NCBI GenBank assembly: GCA_002499085.1
Contig: DAKD01000024.1
Location: forward strand, 17,210-68,479
Length of the DNA: 51,270 nt
Source: Methanomassiliicoccales archaeon UBA280
GTDB taxonomy: Archaea; Thermoplasmatota; Thermoplasmata; SG8-5
Direction: 5' to 3'
Shown here: positions 1 through 6,549 of the stretch, one piece after another
Position numbering within the stretch: position 1 is the first letter of the stretch
How the letters are laid out: each line of letters begins with the position of its first letter
Translations under genes and position numbers: made by a program
Notes under the pieces: generated by a model
What the model saw: only the letters and a program-made list of their open reading frames with translations
The model's database searches: none
Told to the model about the DNA's origin: nothing

Positions 1-6
1 TCGCTC

Positions 7-34
7 CTAGCCCCTAGACCCTAGATCCTAGACC
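7..34. repeat. Four CTAG-containing 7-bp tandem units
   Basis: CTAG occurs at 7, 14, 21 and 28, exactly every 7 bases, each followed by a C-rich triplet (CCC, ACC, ATC, ACC). CTAG is rare in most prokaryotic genomes, so four in phase is unusual. The array is cut by the window edge, so its full length is unknown. It lies just past the end of the PP-loop gene. Confidence 0.6.
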
Positions 35-65
35 CAAACATCCAGTAAGAAGTTGACAGACTCGG

Positions 66-1472
66 TCAGATGCGTTCGGCCCACATGTCCCCTTCGAGCG
101 TCCACACGCCCCTGGCATATTCCCCGATTATGCGCAGTATGCCTGCCCTGTACCTTTCCGGGATGAGCCCCGGGTCCGAGGTCTCGGGATGGATATGAAT
201 CCCCTCGGCATGCGGCCTGGGCGCCCCTCCCAGCCGGGCCAGGAATCTCGAGAGCTCATATTCGTCAGGGTCCAGACGGAGCTTCGTTGCTTCCAGCCTC
301 TCCGGGAATTCATCGACATCGGATTTGCCGTAGCCCATGATGCGCGGGTCAACGCCGTTGGCCCTGAGGAACAGCATCACCCCGAGGCATTTGCTGCATC
401 TCCCGCACGGAACTATTTTCTCTTCCTCGAAACGGCATGAGTGGCAGGACCTCTGGTGCTTCGCCGCCTCAGGATACCGGGATGTGAGGATGCGCTCGAC
501 CACGAGGCCCGAGACAGGCCTCAGGGCGCTCCACTGGCGCATGCCCTTGATCCTACAGGCATACCACTTTTCCATCCTCTTGTCAAAATCCTGGTGCTGG
601 TCGTAGATGCCGAAATAATGCTTTATCCCGGCGTAGGTCCAGTCCCCTCTGGGGTCGTCGAACTCGCTCCCTATCAGGAGGTTGCCTATTCCCCTGTCGA
701 GGAAGACAGGCAGAAGCTGGAACAGGTATACCGGGAATATGCACAGCCTTATCGGGTAAGTGTCCCCCGGAATCCTTCGGTGGTTCTTTCTCACTATCCT
801 GAGATTGTCCAGCATGAACAGGTAGAACCTGTCCACGTTCGTCCAGACCCGGTAAGTGTTTGGCTCATTGCCCAGATGCCAGCGGTAGGCCGTGAGCGCG
901 GTCCTCCAGTGACCCCCGGATTCGTTGACATAAATGGGGTGGACGTCCGCGCCCGTCTCCTTCAGCATCGAGTATGTGGTCAAGGCCTCCTTTCCCCCGC
1001 TGGACAGGACACCGCATTTATTTTCCATCGCTGCCCCGGGCAGCAACCTGTCAGGGACAATGCCCTTGGTTTTTATGATGGCCCTCGGCCCCGCGTTCCC
1101 GGGGTTCGCCTCATCTTCTTCGGGAAGATATTTCTCGATGAGATGGCCGGTCCTCCTCCTGACAAGCTTGTTCACGAAAATGTCCCTGGAGAATGTGTCC
1201 AGCAGGTCGTCCAGCAGATCCCTGTCGGCTTCGGAGACAGGGAAATCCAGCCTTATCTCCTCCGCGAAGAGGCCGTAGTTCAGCAAGGGCATTGCCATGG
1301 CCATGCGGTATGCCTCGATGTGTTTCGGGTCTGCCTTGTCCTCGTATCTTATCTTCAGGTCAAAAAAAACCTCGTGCCCGTCCAGATGTCTCAGCGTCAC
1401 CCTGGTTGTCACCGTGTTCCTCCGAACCGAGGGTTCGGATGCCGATAAAGATTCGAGGCAGAGAATGTCCAT
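66..1472 (-). CDS. PP-loop ATPase-type protein, MurL-like
   Basis: 468 aa. A PP-loop nucleotide-binding motif SGGKE sits at residues 158-162, followed by the conserved-looking ESGGHW at 184-189. The C-terminal part has two cysteine clusters, CHSC (343-346) and CGRCSKC (356-362), probably a zinc site. The overall plan (N-terminal domain, PP-loop core, Cys clusters) resembles MurL, the ATP-dependent epimerase of a peptide-terminal L-glutamate in Xanthomonas peptidoglycan synthesis, but I cannot align them here. It is the last gene of a three-gene operon, starting 3 nt after the DUF1611 gene, with GAGG just before the ATG. The adjacent DUF1611 gene, a family linked to D-glutamate chemistry, makes an amino-acid or peptide substrate plausible. 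Other ATP-pyrophosphatase roles, such as tRNA or nucleotide modification, remain possible. Confidence 0.75.
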   Translation of the reverse strand: MDILCLESLSASEPSVRRNTVTTRVTLRHLDGHEVFFDLKIRYEDKADPKHIEAYRMAMAMPLLNYGLFAEEIRLDFPVSEADRDLLDDLLDTFSRDIFVNKLVRRRTGHLIEKYLPEEDEANPGNAGPRAIIKTKGIVPDRLLPGAAMENKCGVLSSGGKEALTTYSMLKETGADVHPIYVNESGGHWRTALTAYRWHLGNEPNTYRVWTNVDRFYLFMLDNLRIVRKNHRRIPGDTYPIRLCIFPVYLFQLLPVFLDRGIGNLLIGSEFDDPRGDWTYAGIKHYFGIYDQHQDFDKRMEKWYACRIKGMRQWSALRPVSGLVVERILTSRYPEAAKHQRSCHSCRFEEEKIVPCGRCSKCLGVMLFLRANGVDPRIMGYGKSDVDEFPERLEATKLRLDPDEYELSRFLARLGGAPRPHAEGIHIHPETSDPGLIPERYRAGILRIIGEYARGVWTLEGDMWAERI

Positions 1473-1475
1473 GCC

Positions 1476-2606
1476 TCACTTCCTTCTCCCTATGTATGGC
1501 TTGAGAGCCTTCAACAGGACATCCGCGCCCTGGGTCAGCGGGTCGCATGCGGGCAGGTTGACAGACTTCGAGACCTTGGCGACAACCTTGGGAATGTCTT
1601 TCGGCGCCATACCCTCATGGTTGATGGCGATGCCGACCACCGGTTTCCCGCCGATGAACTCGACGGCCCTTATCTGGGTATTCAGGTCATGCAATTCATA
1701 GCCCGGGAAGCCGTCATACTCCTTCCTGGCCGGTACCGCCTGCATGAGCACGACATCGGGCCGCCCCGCGGCCAGTATCTCGAAACCGCCCGGGTATGCC
1801 GGGTTCATGAGGCTGCCCTGGCCCTCAATTATTATGATGTCGGGTTTGCGCTCCTTCCAAGCCGACCACACAGCATGCTCTATCTCGCCGGAGACGAAAT
1901 CGTTGATGAGCGAGTCCAGGATGATGCAGTGTCCCGCGCCCTGCATCCAGGATGTCTGTCCGGTGCCGACCATTTCGGCTCTGTATCCGGCCCTCTCGAG
2001 CGCGTCCGCAAGTATCCAGGCAGTCGTCCTCTTTCCCGATGCGGAGTCCACGCCCAGCATGGCCACTTTGAGGCATTTCACCTGCTCTATCTTCCCGGAG
2101 AAGAAATGAAGCTTCTCCCTCGGGGGTGTCTTTCTTACATCCCGGATCGTCAGGCCGTTCTTTTTGGCCAGTCTCTTCAGTTTCGGGTCGTCCGACAGGA
2201 AGTCATGGGCTCCCGAGTCAACGTTAAGGCCGAGTTCCAGCGCCTTCCCGGCGGCGACCCTGGTCTCCGGGCTCACGGCTCCGCCGTCCGGGGTGATGCC
2301 GTTCACGAAGTACTTGGCTGGCTTTCCGCCCTTCCTGCACGCCGTGACGGCTTCTTCCAGATTCGCATGGATCGGTATGCCGGATCTCTTCCTGTCCAAA
2401 ACCATACCAGCGTCCTTCCCGGCATGCTTTGAGTCCACGAGGCTTACGACCTCGTACCGCTTTGTGCGCCGCACAAGACCGTGGGCTGTTTTGCCGTTGG
2501 TTGTCCCGAAGAATCCCTCGCAGTACACTATGGCGCGCCCGTCCAGAGGCTTCAGGCCCCTCTTCCCGGCCAGGCAATCCCGGTTTCCCTTACCAGCCAA
2601 AGACAT
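1476..2606 (-). CDS. DUF1611 family protein (DgcN-like)
   Basis: 376 aa with a Rossmann-like N-terminal half and a C-terminal P-loop domain. The Walker A-type segment GVDSASGKRTTAW at residues 185-197 is typical of DUF1611. The segment IIIEGQGSLMNP farther on fits the Walker B/active-site strand. The bacterial member DgcN N-acetylates D-glutamate and works with an enolase-superfamily racemase; no such racemase is seen here. The start codon overlaps the stop of the PLP enzyme by 1 nt (TGATG), so the two are translationally coupled, and the PP-loop gene follows 3 nt later. The family is confident. The acyl acceptor is not known. Confidence 0.85.
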   Translation of the reverse strand: MSLAGKGNRDCLAGKRGLKPLDGRAIVYCEGFFGTTNGKTAHGLVRRTKRYEVVSLVDSKHAGKDAGMVLDRKRSGIPIHANLEEAVTACRKGGKPAKYFVNGITPDGGAVSPETRVAAGKALELGLNVDSGAHDFLSDDPKLKRLAKKNGLTIRDVRKTPPREKLHFFSGKIEQVKCLKVAMLGVDSASGKRTTAWILADALERAGYRAEMVGTGQTSWMQGAGHCIILDSLINDFVSGEIEHAVWSAWKERKPDIIIIEGQGSLMNPAYPGGFEILAAGRPDVVLMQAVPARKEYDGFPGYELHDLNTQIRAVEFIGGKPVVGIAINHEGMAPKDIPKVVAKVSKSVNLPACDPLTQGADVLLKALKPYIGRRK

Positions 2607-3763
2607 CAGGTCTTCCTCCCGGTGAGCAATACGACGTATCTGTCCCCGGGAAGTTGCTTTGTCTTGTGCTTTTCGAGGAGCGCAATCAGCCCGGCAGTGG
2701 ACGCGGGCAGGACATTCATGCCCTCCTTCTCCCTGATGAGCTTGGCAAACTGCAGCATCTCCCTGTCAGTGGCGTCGGCGGCCCATCCCTTTGACGCCCT
2801 TATGGACTCGAGGGCAAGGTCCCCGTCCATGGAATGCCAGTTTATCAGTGGCTCGTTTATCTCAGTCTCCTTGACGGCCTGGGGCTTCAGGTCCTCACAT
2901 TTCGGCCTGTTCTTCAGGAACGCCTGGACAATCGGGTTCTTGCCGTGGGACGAGCCGGCCACCAGCCTCGGTATCCTGGAGGTCTTGCCCCTTCTGTACA
3001 GGCTCACGAATCCCCTGTATATGCCTGCAAGAGTAGTGCCGTTGGAAACAGGTGTCGCAACAGCGTAAGGGGCATCCCTCAGCTCGTCGTATATCTCGAA
3101 TGCGATCTGCGCATATCCCTTGAGCTGGATGGGTGTGTTCCTGCCGCCCGGGTTGGCGTCGTACATGTCCTCCTTGTCGGCCATCTCCACGGAATATTTC
3201 ACGGAATCCTCGTAATTGCCGGGCACCCTTTTGATGATGGCGCCGAGCTCCTCCATCTCCGATATGCGCTTCGTGTGATAGGTTTCCGGGATGTAGATGA
3301 TGCATTTGAGGCCGGCAACCGAGGCAGCAAGCGCAACTGCCACGCCGTAATTGCCGCATGTCGCGACAGTAATCGAGTCATAGCCCCGACGCAGCGCGTC
3401 CTGGGCCTGGATGAAGGCAATCCTGTCCTTCTGGGTGCCTGTCGGGTTCCCGCCGTCGAACTTGAGGTAGATCTGCCTGAGGCCGACCTCGTGCTCGATG
3501 TTCCTGGCCCTGGCCATGTTCGTGTCCCCGATTTCCGAATCCCTGATGTCCTCGAAGGCCTCCAGGCGCACGTCCAGCGTCCGCGTCGGGTCGGCGGCGA
3601 TGCTTCTCTGGTGATCAAGCTCGACCTGGATTGCCGGATAATACGACGAGGCGCCGTCCAAAAGTGAGAACGAGTCAATGTCCTTCTGTATGGCCTCGGA
3701 ATCCTTGGCCTTCTCTCCGTTCTTCTTCGCCCTTTCTGAACCGTTGTTTGCGTGCCCGGACAT
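2606..3763 (-). CDS. Fold-type II PLP enzyme, threonine synthase-like
   Basis: 385 aa. GGNPTGTQKDR at 104-114 contains the likely PLP lysine K112 (threonine synthase has NPTGSFKDR), and CGNYGVA at 136-142 matches the phosphate/asparagine loop. The C-terminus ends LLTGRK. Residues 1-35 are a charged extension. Replacement of the usual SSGNTG-type loop by CGNYG, and of the PxGNGG loop by PVSNGTT, argues against plain threonine synthase; cysteate synthase-like or another beta-replacement activity is possible. This is the first gene of the operon. A TATA box lies at 3814-3822 and GAGGT is about 10 nt before the ATG. Overlap with DUF1611 indicates a shared pathway on an amino acid or amino-acyl substrate. 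Confidence 0.85.
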   Translation of the reverse strand: MSGHANNGSERAKKNGEKAKDSEAIQKDIDSFSLLDGASSYYPAIQVELDHQRSIAADPTRTLDVRLEAFEDIRDSEIGDTNMARARNIEHEVGLRQIYLKFDGGNPTGTQKDRIAFIQAQDALRRGYDSITVATCGNYGVAVALAASVAGLKCIIYIPETYHTKRISEMEELGAIIKRVPGNYEDSVKYSVEMADKEDMYDANPGGRNTPIQLKGYAQIAFEIYDELRDAPYAVATPVSNGTTLAGIYRGFVSLYRRGKTSRIPRLVAGSSHGKNPIVQAFLKNRPKCEDLKPQAVKETEINEPLINWHSMDGDLALESIRASKGWAADATDREMLQFAKLIREKEGMNVLPASTAGLIALLEKHKTKQLPGDRYVVLLTGRKT

Positions 3764-3813
3764 CTGTTCCCGTACCTCGAGTTAGGAAGTAACGGCCGTG
3801 AGATGTTCAGCCG

Positions 3814-3822
3814 TTATATAAT
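3814..3822 (-). promoter_or_regulatory. TATA box for the PLP enzyme operon
   Basis: On the minus strand the sequence reads ATTATATAACGG, a good archaeal TATA element about 50 nt upstream of the ATG at 3763. This leaves a short leader of roughly 25 nt, which contains GAGGT. Confidence 0.55.
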
Positions 3823-3841
3823 CGTATTGCAGGACAGGGAA

Positions 3842-4768
3842 TCATCCCGAACTCTGCCGTGCCAGGTAATCCCTGCCTTCCGCGGAGAGCTTGACAACCA
3901 CCCTTGAGCCGTGGCCCTTTATCCCCAGGTTGCGGCATCCCATCCGTTTAAGTTCCAGAAGGCCCTTGGACTCCAGGCGCTTGAGGTATGCGGTGAACTG
4001 GCTCTGCCCCTTGGCCTTGAGGCCCCGTCTCTCGCATTCCCTGAAATAGGTCTCCCTGACCTCGTCGGCTATGACGAAATCCCTCACATGCGAGAGCGCG
4101 TCCACCGAGCCGAGCACAAGCGTTGTGTGGTCGTTGGCTTTCGCCGCGCCCTTCACGGCCTTTGCGGGCGTCGGGGCAGCAGGCTGGGCGTTATGGGACA
4201 TGAGCCTGTCGACCTTCTCGTGCAGGGCTTTCAATTCCTCCGAGAGCGATTTGATGGTTGCATGCATGATGTTGACTGCCTCGCTCAGTTCCCTGTTGGC
4301 CGGTTCCCGCGGCCTGTCAAATCTCCTGTCCTCCGGAGGCCTGGGCCTGTCATAGCCCCGAGCCTCCTGATAGCCTGGGCCGTCATTCCTGGGCCGTTCC
4401 CAGGGTTTGGACTGGCTTCTCGGCTCGTACCTCTGGGCGCGCTCGGCTTCGGGCTCTGTGCCCGTAACTGTGATCTCTCCCGCATCCAGCTTATCCATGG
4501 TCTCTATTCCCTGGTAGGTGATCTTGTAAACATCCAGTTCTATGAGGGCCCCGTCCCTGAATGTGCTCCTCATGGATTTTTCAATGAGTTCCCTGGCTAT
4601 CAGCGACTCGAGGGCCATGTTGATGGCGCGGTAGCTGTATTCCGTCTCCTTCCTGATGAATCCAGGGGTGATGGTGCCGCCGGCGAATCCCTTCTCGTGC
4701 TGCTTCTTGCCCAGCCTGAGGATCTTCGATTCCATGAGGGTGAGTTTGGATGTTTCGCTTTCAACCAT
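3842..4768 (-). CDS. Protein with two winged-helix domains and a coiled coil
   Basis: 308 aa from the start chosen here. Residues about 1-85 form a winged-helix-like domain (ITPGFIRKETEYSYRAIN reads as a recognition helix region). Residues 100-165 are rich in Pro and Arg and probably disordered. A heptad segment about 165-195 (IKSLSEELKALHEKVDRLM) suggests dimerisation. A second winged helix occupies the last 90 residues. The reading frame extends 16 codons upstream, but a TATA box at 4791-4799 is only about 25 nt before the ATG at 4768. That fits a leaderless transcript and excludes the longer form. It is probably a DNA-binding regulator; its targets are unknown. Confidence 0.8.
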   Translation of the reverse strand: MVESETSKLTLMESKILRLGKKQHEKGFAGGTITPGFIRKETEYSYRAINMALESLIARELIEKSMRSTFRDGALIELDVYKITYQGIETMDKLDAGEITVTGTEPEAERAQRYEPRSQSKPWERPRNDGPGYQEARGYDRPRPPEDRRFDRPREPANRELSEAVNIMHATIKSLSEELKALHEKVDRLMSHNAQPAAPTPAKAVKGAAKANDHTTLVLGSVDALSHVRDFVIADEVRETYFRECERRGLKAKGQSQFTAYLKRLESKGLLELKRMGCRNLGIKGHGSRVVVKLSAEGRDYLARQSSG

Positions 4769-4790
4769 GGCAATAACAAAAACATTTCTG

Positions 4791-4799
4791 CTTATAAAT
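4791..4799 (-). promoter_or_regulatory. TATA box deciding a leaderless start
   Basis: The plus strand reads CTTATAAAT; on the minus strand this is ATTTATAAG, 23-31 nt upstream of the ATG at 4768. Archaeal transcription starts about 25 nt from the TATA centre, which places the start at or near that ATG. Confidence 0.6.
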
Positions 4800-4816
4800 G
4801 TATTGGTCTGAACCAC

Positions 4817-5028
4817 GCCTCTTTTTAATCTATCTATTTTTATATAATTCTATTATTTTATGTAATCTCCCGCGAGCGCCCCTGAATCGGGCGCGAGAGT
4901 CGCCGTTGCGCCTGTGGCATTTGTTGCGCGCCGGCTTTTTCCGCAGGTGAGGGCGATTTTTCTTTGACCATCCATTTACTTTCTTTTGGAGCCCGAGCCA
5001 GCGGAAAAAAGCCGTAAAAGAAAGGAAG
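4817..5028. other. Gene-free stretch with one GC-rich hairpin
   Basis: No convincing gene. Positions 4876-4881 (GCGCCC) and 4889-4894 (GGGCGC) form a 6-bp stem with a 7-nt loop. It lies on the 3' side of the minus-strand tRNA. The rest is mixed sequence with short T and A runs and is not recognised. Confidence 0.4.
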
Positions 5029-5140
5029 TGGGCCCATCCAGATTCGAACTGGAGATCTTCTCCATGTCAAGGAGACGTCCTTTGCAGCGCTGCTGCGGGT
5101 TTTTGACCCGCAGCAGAGTAACCAACTAGACCATGAGCCC
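5029..5140 (-). tRNA. tRNA-Val (GAC) with a D-loop intron
   Basis: The minus strand gives acceptor GGGCTCA/TGGGCCC (5140-5134 and 5036-5030; 7 pairs including one G-U), discriminator A at 5029, D-stem GTCT (5131-5128)/GGAC (5080-5077), anticodon stem TCTCC/GGAGA around loop TTGACAT (anticodon GAC), variable AGATC, and T-arm TCCAG TTCGAAT CTGGA. CCA is not encoded. The gene is 112 nt. Removing 38 nt from the D-loop gives a normal 74-nt tRNA. The anticodon loop itself has no intron, so this is a non-canonical intron site. Confidence 0.9.
5081..5118 (-). other. Probable 38-nt tRNA intron in the D-loop
   Basis: Between D-loop sequence AGTTGGTTA and D-stem strand GGAC lies an insertion containing a perfect 11-bp hairpin, CTGCTGCGGGT / ACCCGCAGCAG, with loop CAAAA. 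Archaeal introns are removed at bulge-helix-bulge structures. I cannot assign the exact cut sites, which may shift by one base because of flanking A residues. Confidence 0.7.
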
Positions 5141-5203
5141 TTTTGACAGGTATGCTGAAACATGGTCATGTTGATATAATTTTCCCAACCTATTTGGCCA
5201 AAG

Positions 5204-5212
5204 TATATATAT
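5204..5212 (+). promoter_or_regulatory. TATA box for the 5.2-10.6 kb operon
   Basis: TATATATAT at 5204-5212 predicts a transcription start near 5235. On the other strand an AATTATATCAA element near 5170-5180 could serve the tRNA, making this a divergent promoter region. Confidence 0.5.
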
Positions 5213-5255
5213 CCCGTTTCCATTCTCAGTTTACACGTAAGTGTGGGGGCATCAA

Positions 5256-5549
5256 TTGGAAGTGCTGGATGCAGAATCCGCAGAGCGGATATACCGTGAA
5301 TTGTACAAGACACTGGGAAAGGCCATAGGCCCCCAGATGGCCAGGAACATCCTCAAGATGGGGGAATCGGATTTCGACAAGGAGAACCCGTCCAAGTCAC
5401 TCAAGACTCTGAACACATCCCTCATCACGGCTTTCGGGAAAGCCACGGCTCAGGTCATGGTCTCCACTTCCGTGAAGAGCTGTTTCGAAGGGGAAAGGGC
5501 CCAGCTAATACTCGGAGAACTGAGCAGGCTGGGAATACTGGGCGATTGA
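5256..5549 (+). CDS. Small helical protein of unknown function
   Basis: 97 aa from a TTG start at 5256 that has GGGGG (5245-5249) 6 nt upstream; a GTG at 5241 in the same frame would add five residues but would have almost no leader. The protein is predicted mostly helical, with a central segment MGESDFDKENP and a C-terminal FEGERAQLILGELSRLGILG. I do not recognise the family. It is the first gene of an operon with a second small protein, two KaiC-type proteins and nnr, so it may be an adaptor or partner of the KaiC-like ATPases. Confidence 0.7.
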   Translation: MEVLDAESAERIYRELYKTLGKAIGPQMARNILKMGESDFDKENPSKSLKTLNTSLITAFGKATAQVMVSTSVKSCFEGERAQLILGELSRLGILGD

Positions 5550-5550
5550 G

Positions 5551-5799
5551 ATGAACGAACTCGGCACCAATGTGTTGAAGGTGATGGAGAGCAGTTCGCT
5601 GGGGCGGATGAGCATATACGTTCTCTCCAAGCAGACCGCGGACCTGGGTCTGGACCTCAACAACCTGAAACCCGGCGATGTGGTTCAGCTCTCAACCAAG
5701 CTCAGGACTGTGCTTCCCTTCTTCCTGGGGGACGAGACGAACGAGGTCCTGAATCAGATTCGCAAGATAGCCAACGGCGACAGTGTGGTGAGAACATGA
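5551..5799 (+). CDS. Small protein of unknown function in KaiC operon
   Basis: 82 aa. It follows the previous gene by 1 nt and overlaps the next by ATGA, so it is tightly coupled to the KaiC-like ATPase. It has no transmembrane segment and no cysteines. The middle reads LKPGDVVQLSTKLRTVLPFFLG and the C-terminus is a helix (TNEVLNQIRKIANGD). I do not recognise it. Tight coupling suggests it binds the ATPase. Confidence 0.7.
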   Translation: MNELGTNVLKVMESSSLGRMSIYVLSKQTADLGLDLNNLKPGDVVQLSTKLRTVLPFFLGDETNEVLNQIRKIANGDSVVRT

Positions 5800-6521
5800 T
5801 AAAGAGCAGGGTACCAACGGGAATTCCGGGATTGGATGAATTGATGAGCGGCGGCTTTGCCGAGAACACGGTGAACCTGGTCAGCGGACCGGCAGGAAGC
5901 GCGAAGAGCCTGATGGCGCTCCAGTACATCTACAACGGTGTGAAGGACAAGGACGAGACAGGGATCTATCTCACGCTTGAGGAACCGAGGGAGAACATAC
6001 TCAGGGCTCTGAGCTCCTACGGCCTGGACATCACAAAGTACGAGGAGGAAGGCAAGTTCATCCTGCTGGACCTCGGGGAAGTCAGGCGCAGGGTGAAGGC
6101 GGCCGAGGAGGAGGGCGTCATAGGCTTCGGGGCGTTAATCGAGCTTCTCAAGAACCTCATGGATTTCACAGGCGCCAAGAGATTCGCCCTGGACTCGGTG
6201 ACGGCCGTGGGCCTCTACTACGAGGACTCGCCAGGCCTTCTCAGAAGAGAGCTGTTCAAGTTCGCGGGATTCCTCAAGGAGAAGGACATAACCTCGCTAC
6301 TGATCACCGAATCCATTGAAGGAGGCCAGCTGACGAGGTACGGCATCGAGCAGTTCATCGCGGATTCCTTCATCGTGTTCGGCCTGGAGGACATGAAGGG
6401 CGAGCTCAGGAGAACCGTCACCGTGAGGAAGATGAGGTTCACCAAGCACGATACCATGAAGCATCCGATGCTCATCACATCCAGCGGAATAAACGTGTCG
6501 GCGGACTCCAAGGTTTTCTGA
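5796..6521 (+). CDS. KaiC/RAD55-family ATPase
   Basis: 241 aa, one RecA-like domain. The N-terminus VPTGIPGLDELMSGGF is the classic KaiC/RadA opening. Walker A is GPAGSAKSL near residues 30-38, the segment LTLEEPRE follows, and Walker B is FALDSVTAV near 130. Length fits single-domain archaeal KaiC-like proteins. It starts within the stop of the upstream gene (ATGA) and is followed 28 nt later by a protein with two degenerate copies of the same fold. A signalling or assembly ATPase is likely; the target is unknown. Confidence 0.9.
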   Translation: MIKSRVPTGIPGLDELMSGGFAENTVNLVSGPAGSAKSLMALQYIYNGVKDKDETGIYLTLEEPRENILRALSSYGLDITKYEEEGKFILLDLGEVRRRVKAAEEEGVIGFGALIELLKNLMDFTGAKRFALDSVTAVGLYYEDSPGLLRRELFKFAGFLKEKDITSLLITESIEGGQLTRYGIEQFIADSFIVFGLEDMKGELRRTVTVRKMRFTKHDTMKHPMLITSSGINVSADSKVF

Positions 6522-6549
6522 AATCCTGGAACGCCGGCAGGGGGATATA

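Noticed and set aside
441..1448. Long plus-strand open frame opposite the PP-loop gene
   Set aside because: It lies wholly antisense to a gene with clear motifs and is the usual stop-poor shadow of GC-rich coding DNA; the protein has no recognisable features. The same applies to plus frames at 1617-2432 and 2834-3667 and to the minus frame at 23802-24974.
2606..3763. Canonical threonine synthase
   Set aside because: The lysine motif fits the fold, but the phosphate loop (CGNYG) and the later loop (PVSNGTT) differ from threonine synthase, and the operon has no threonine-pathway genes.
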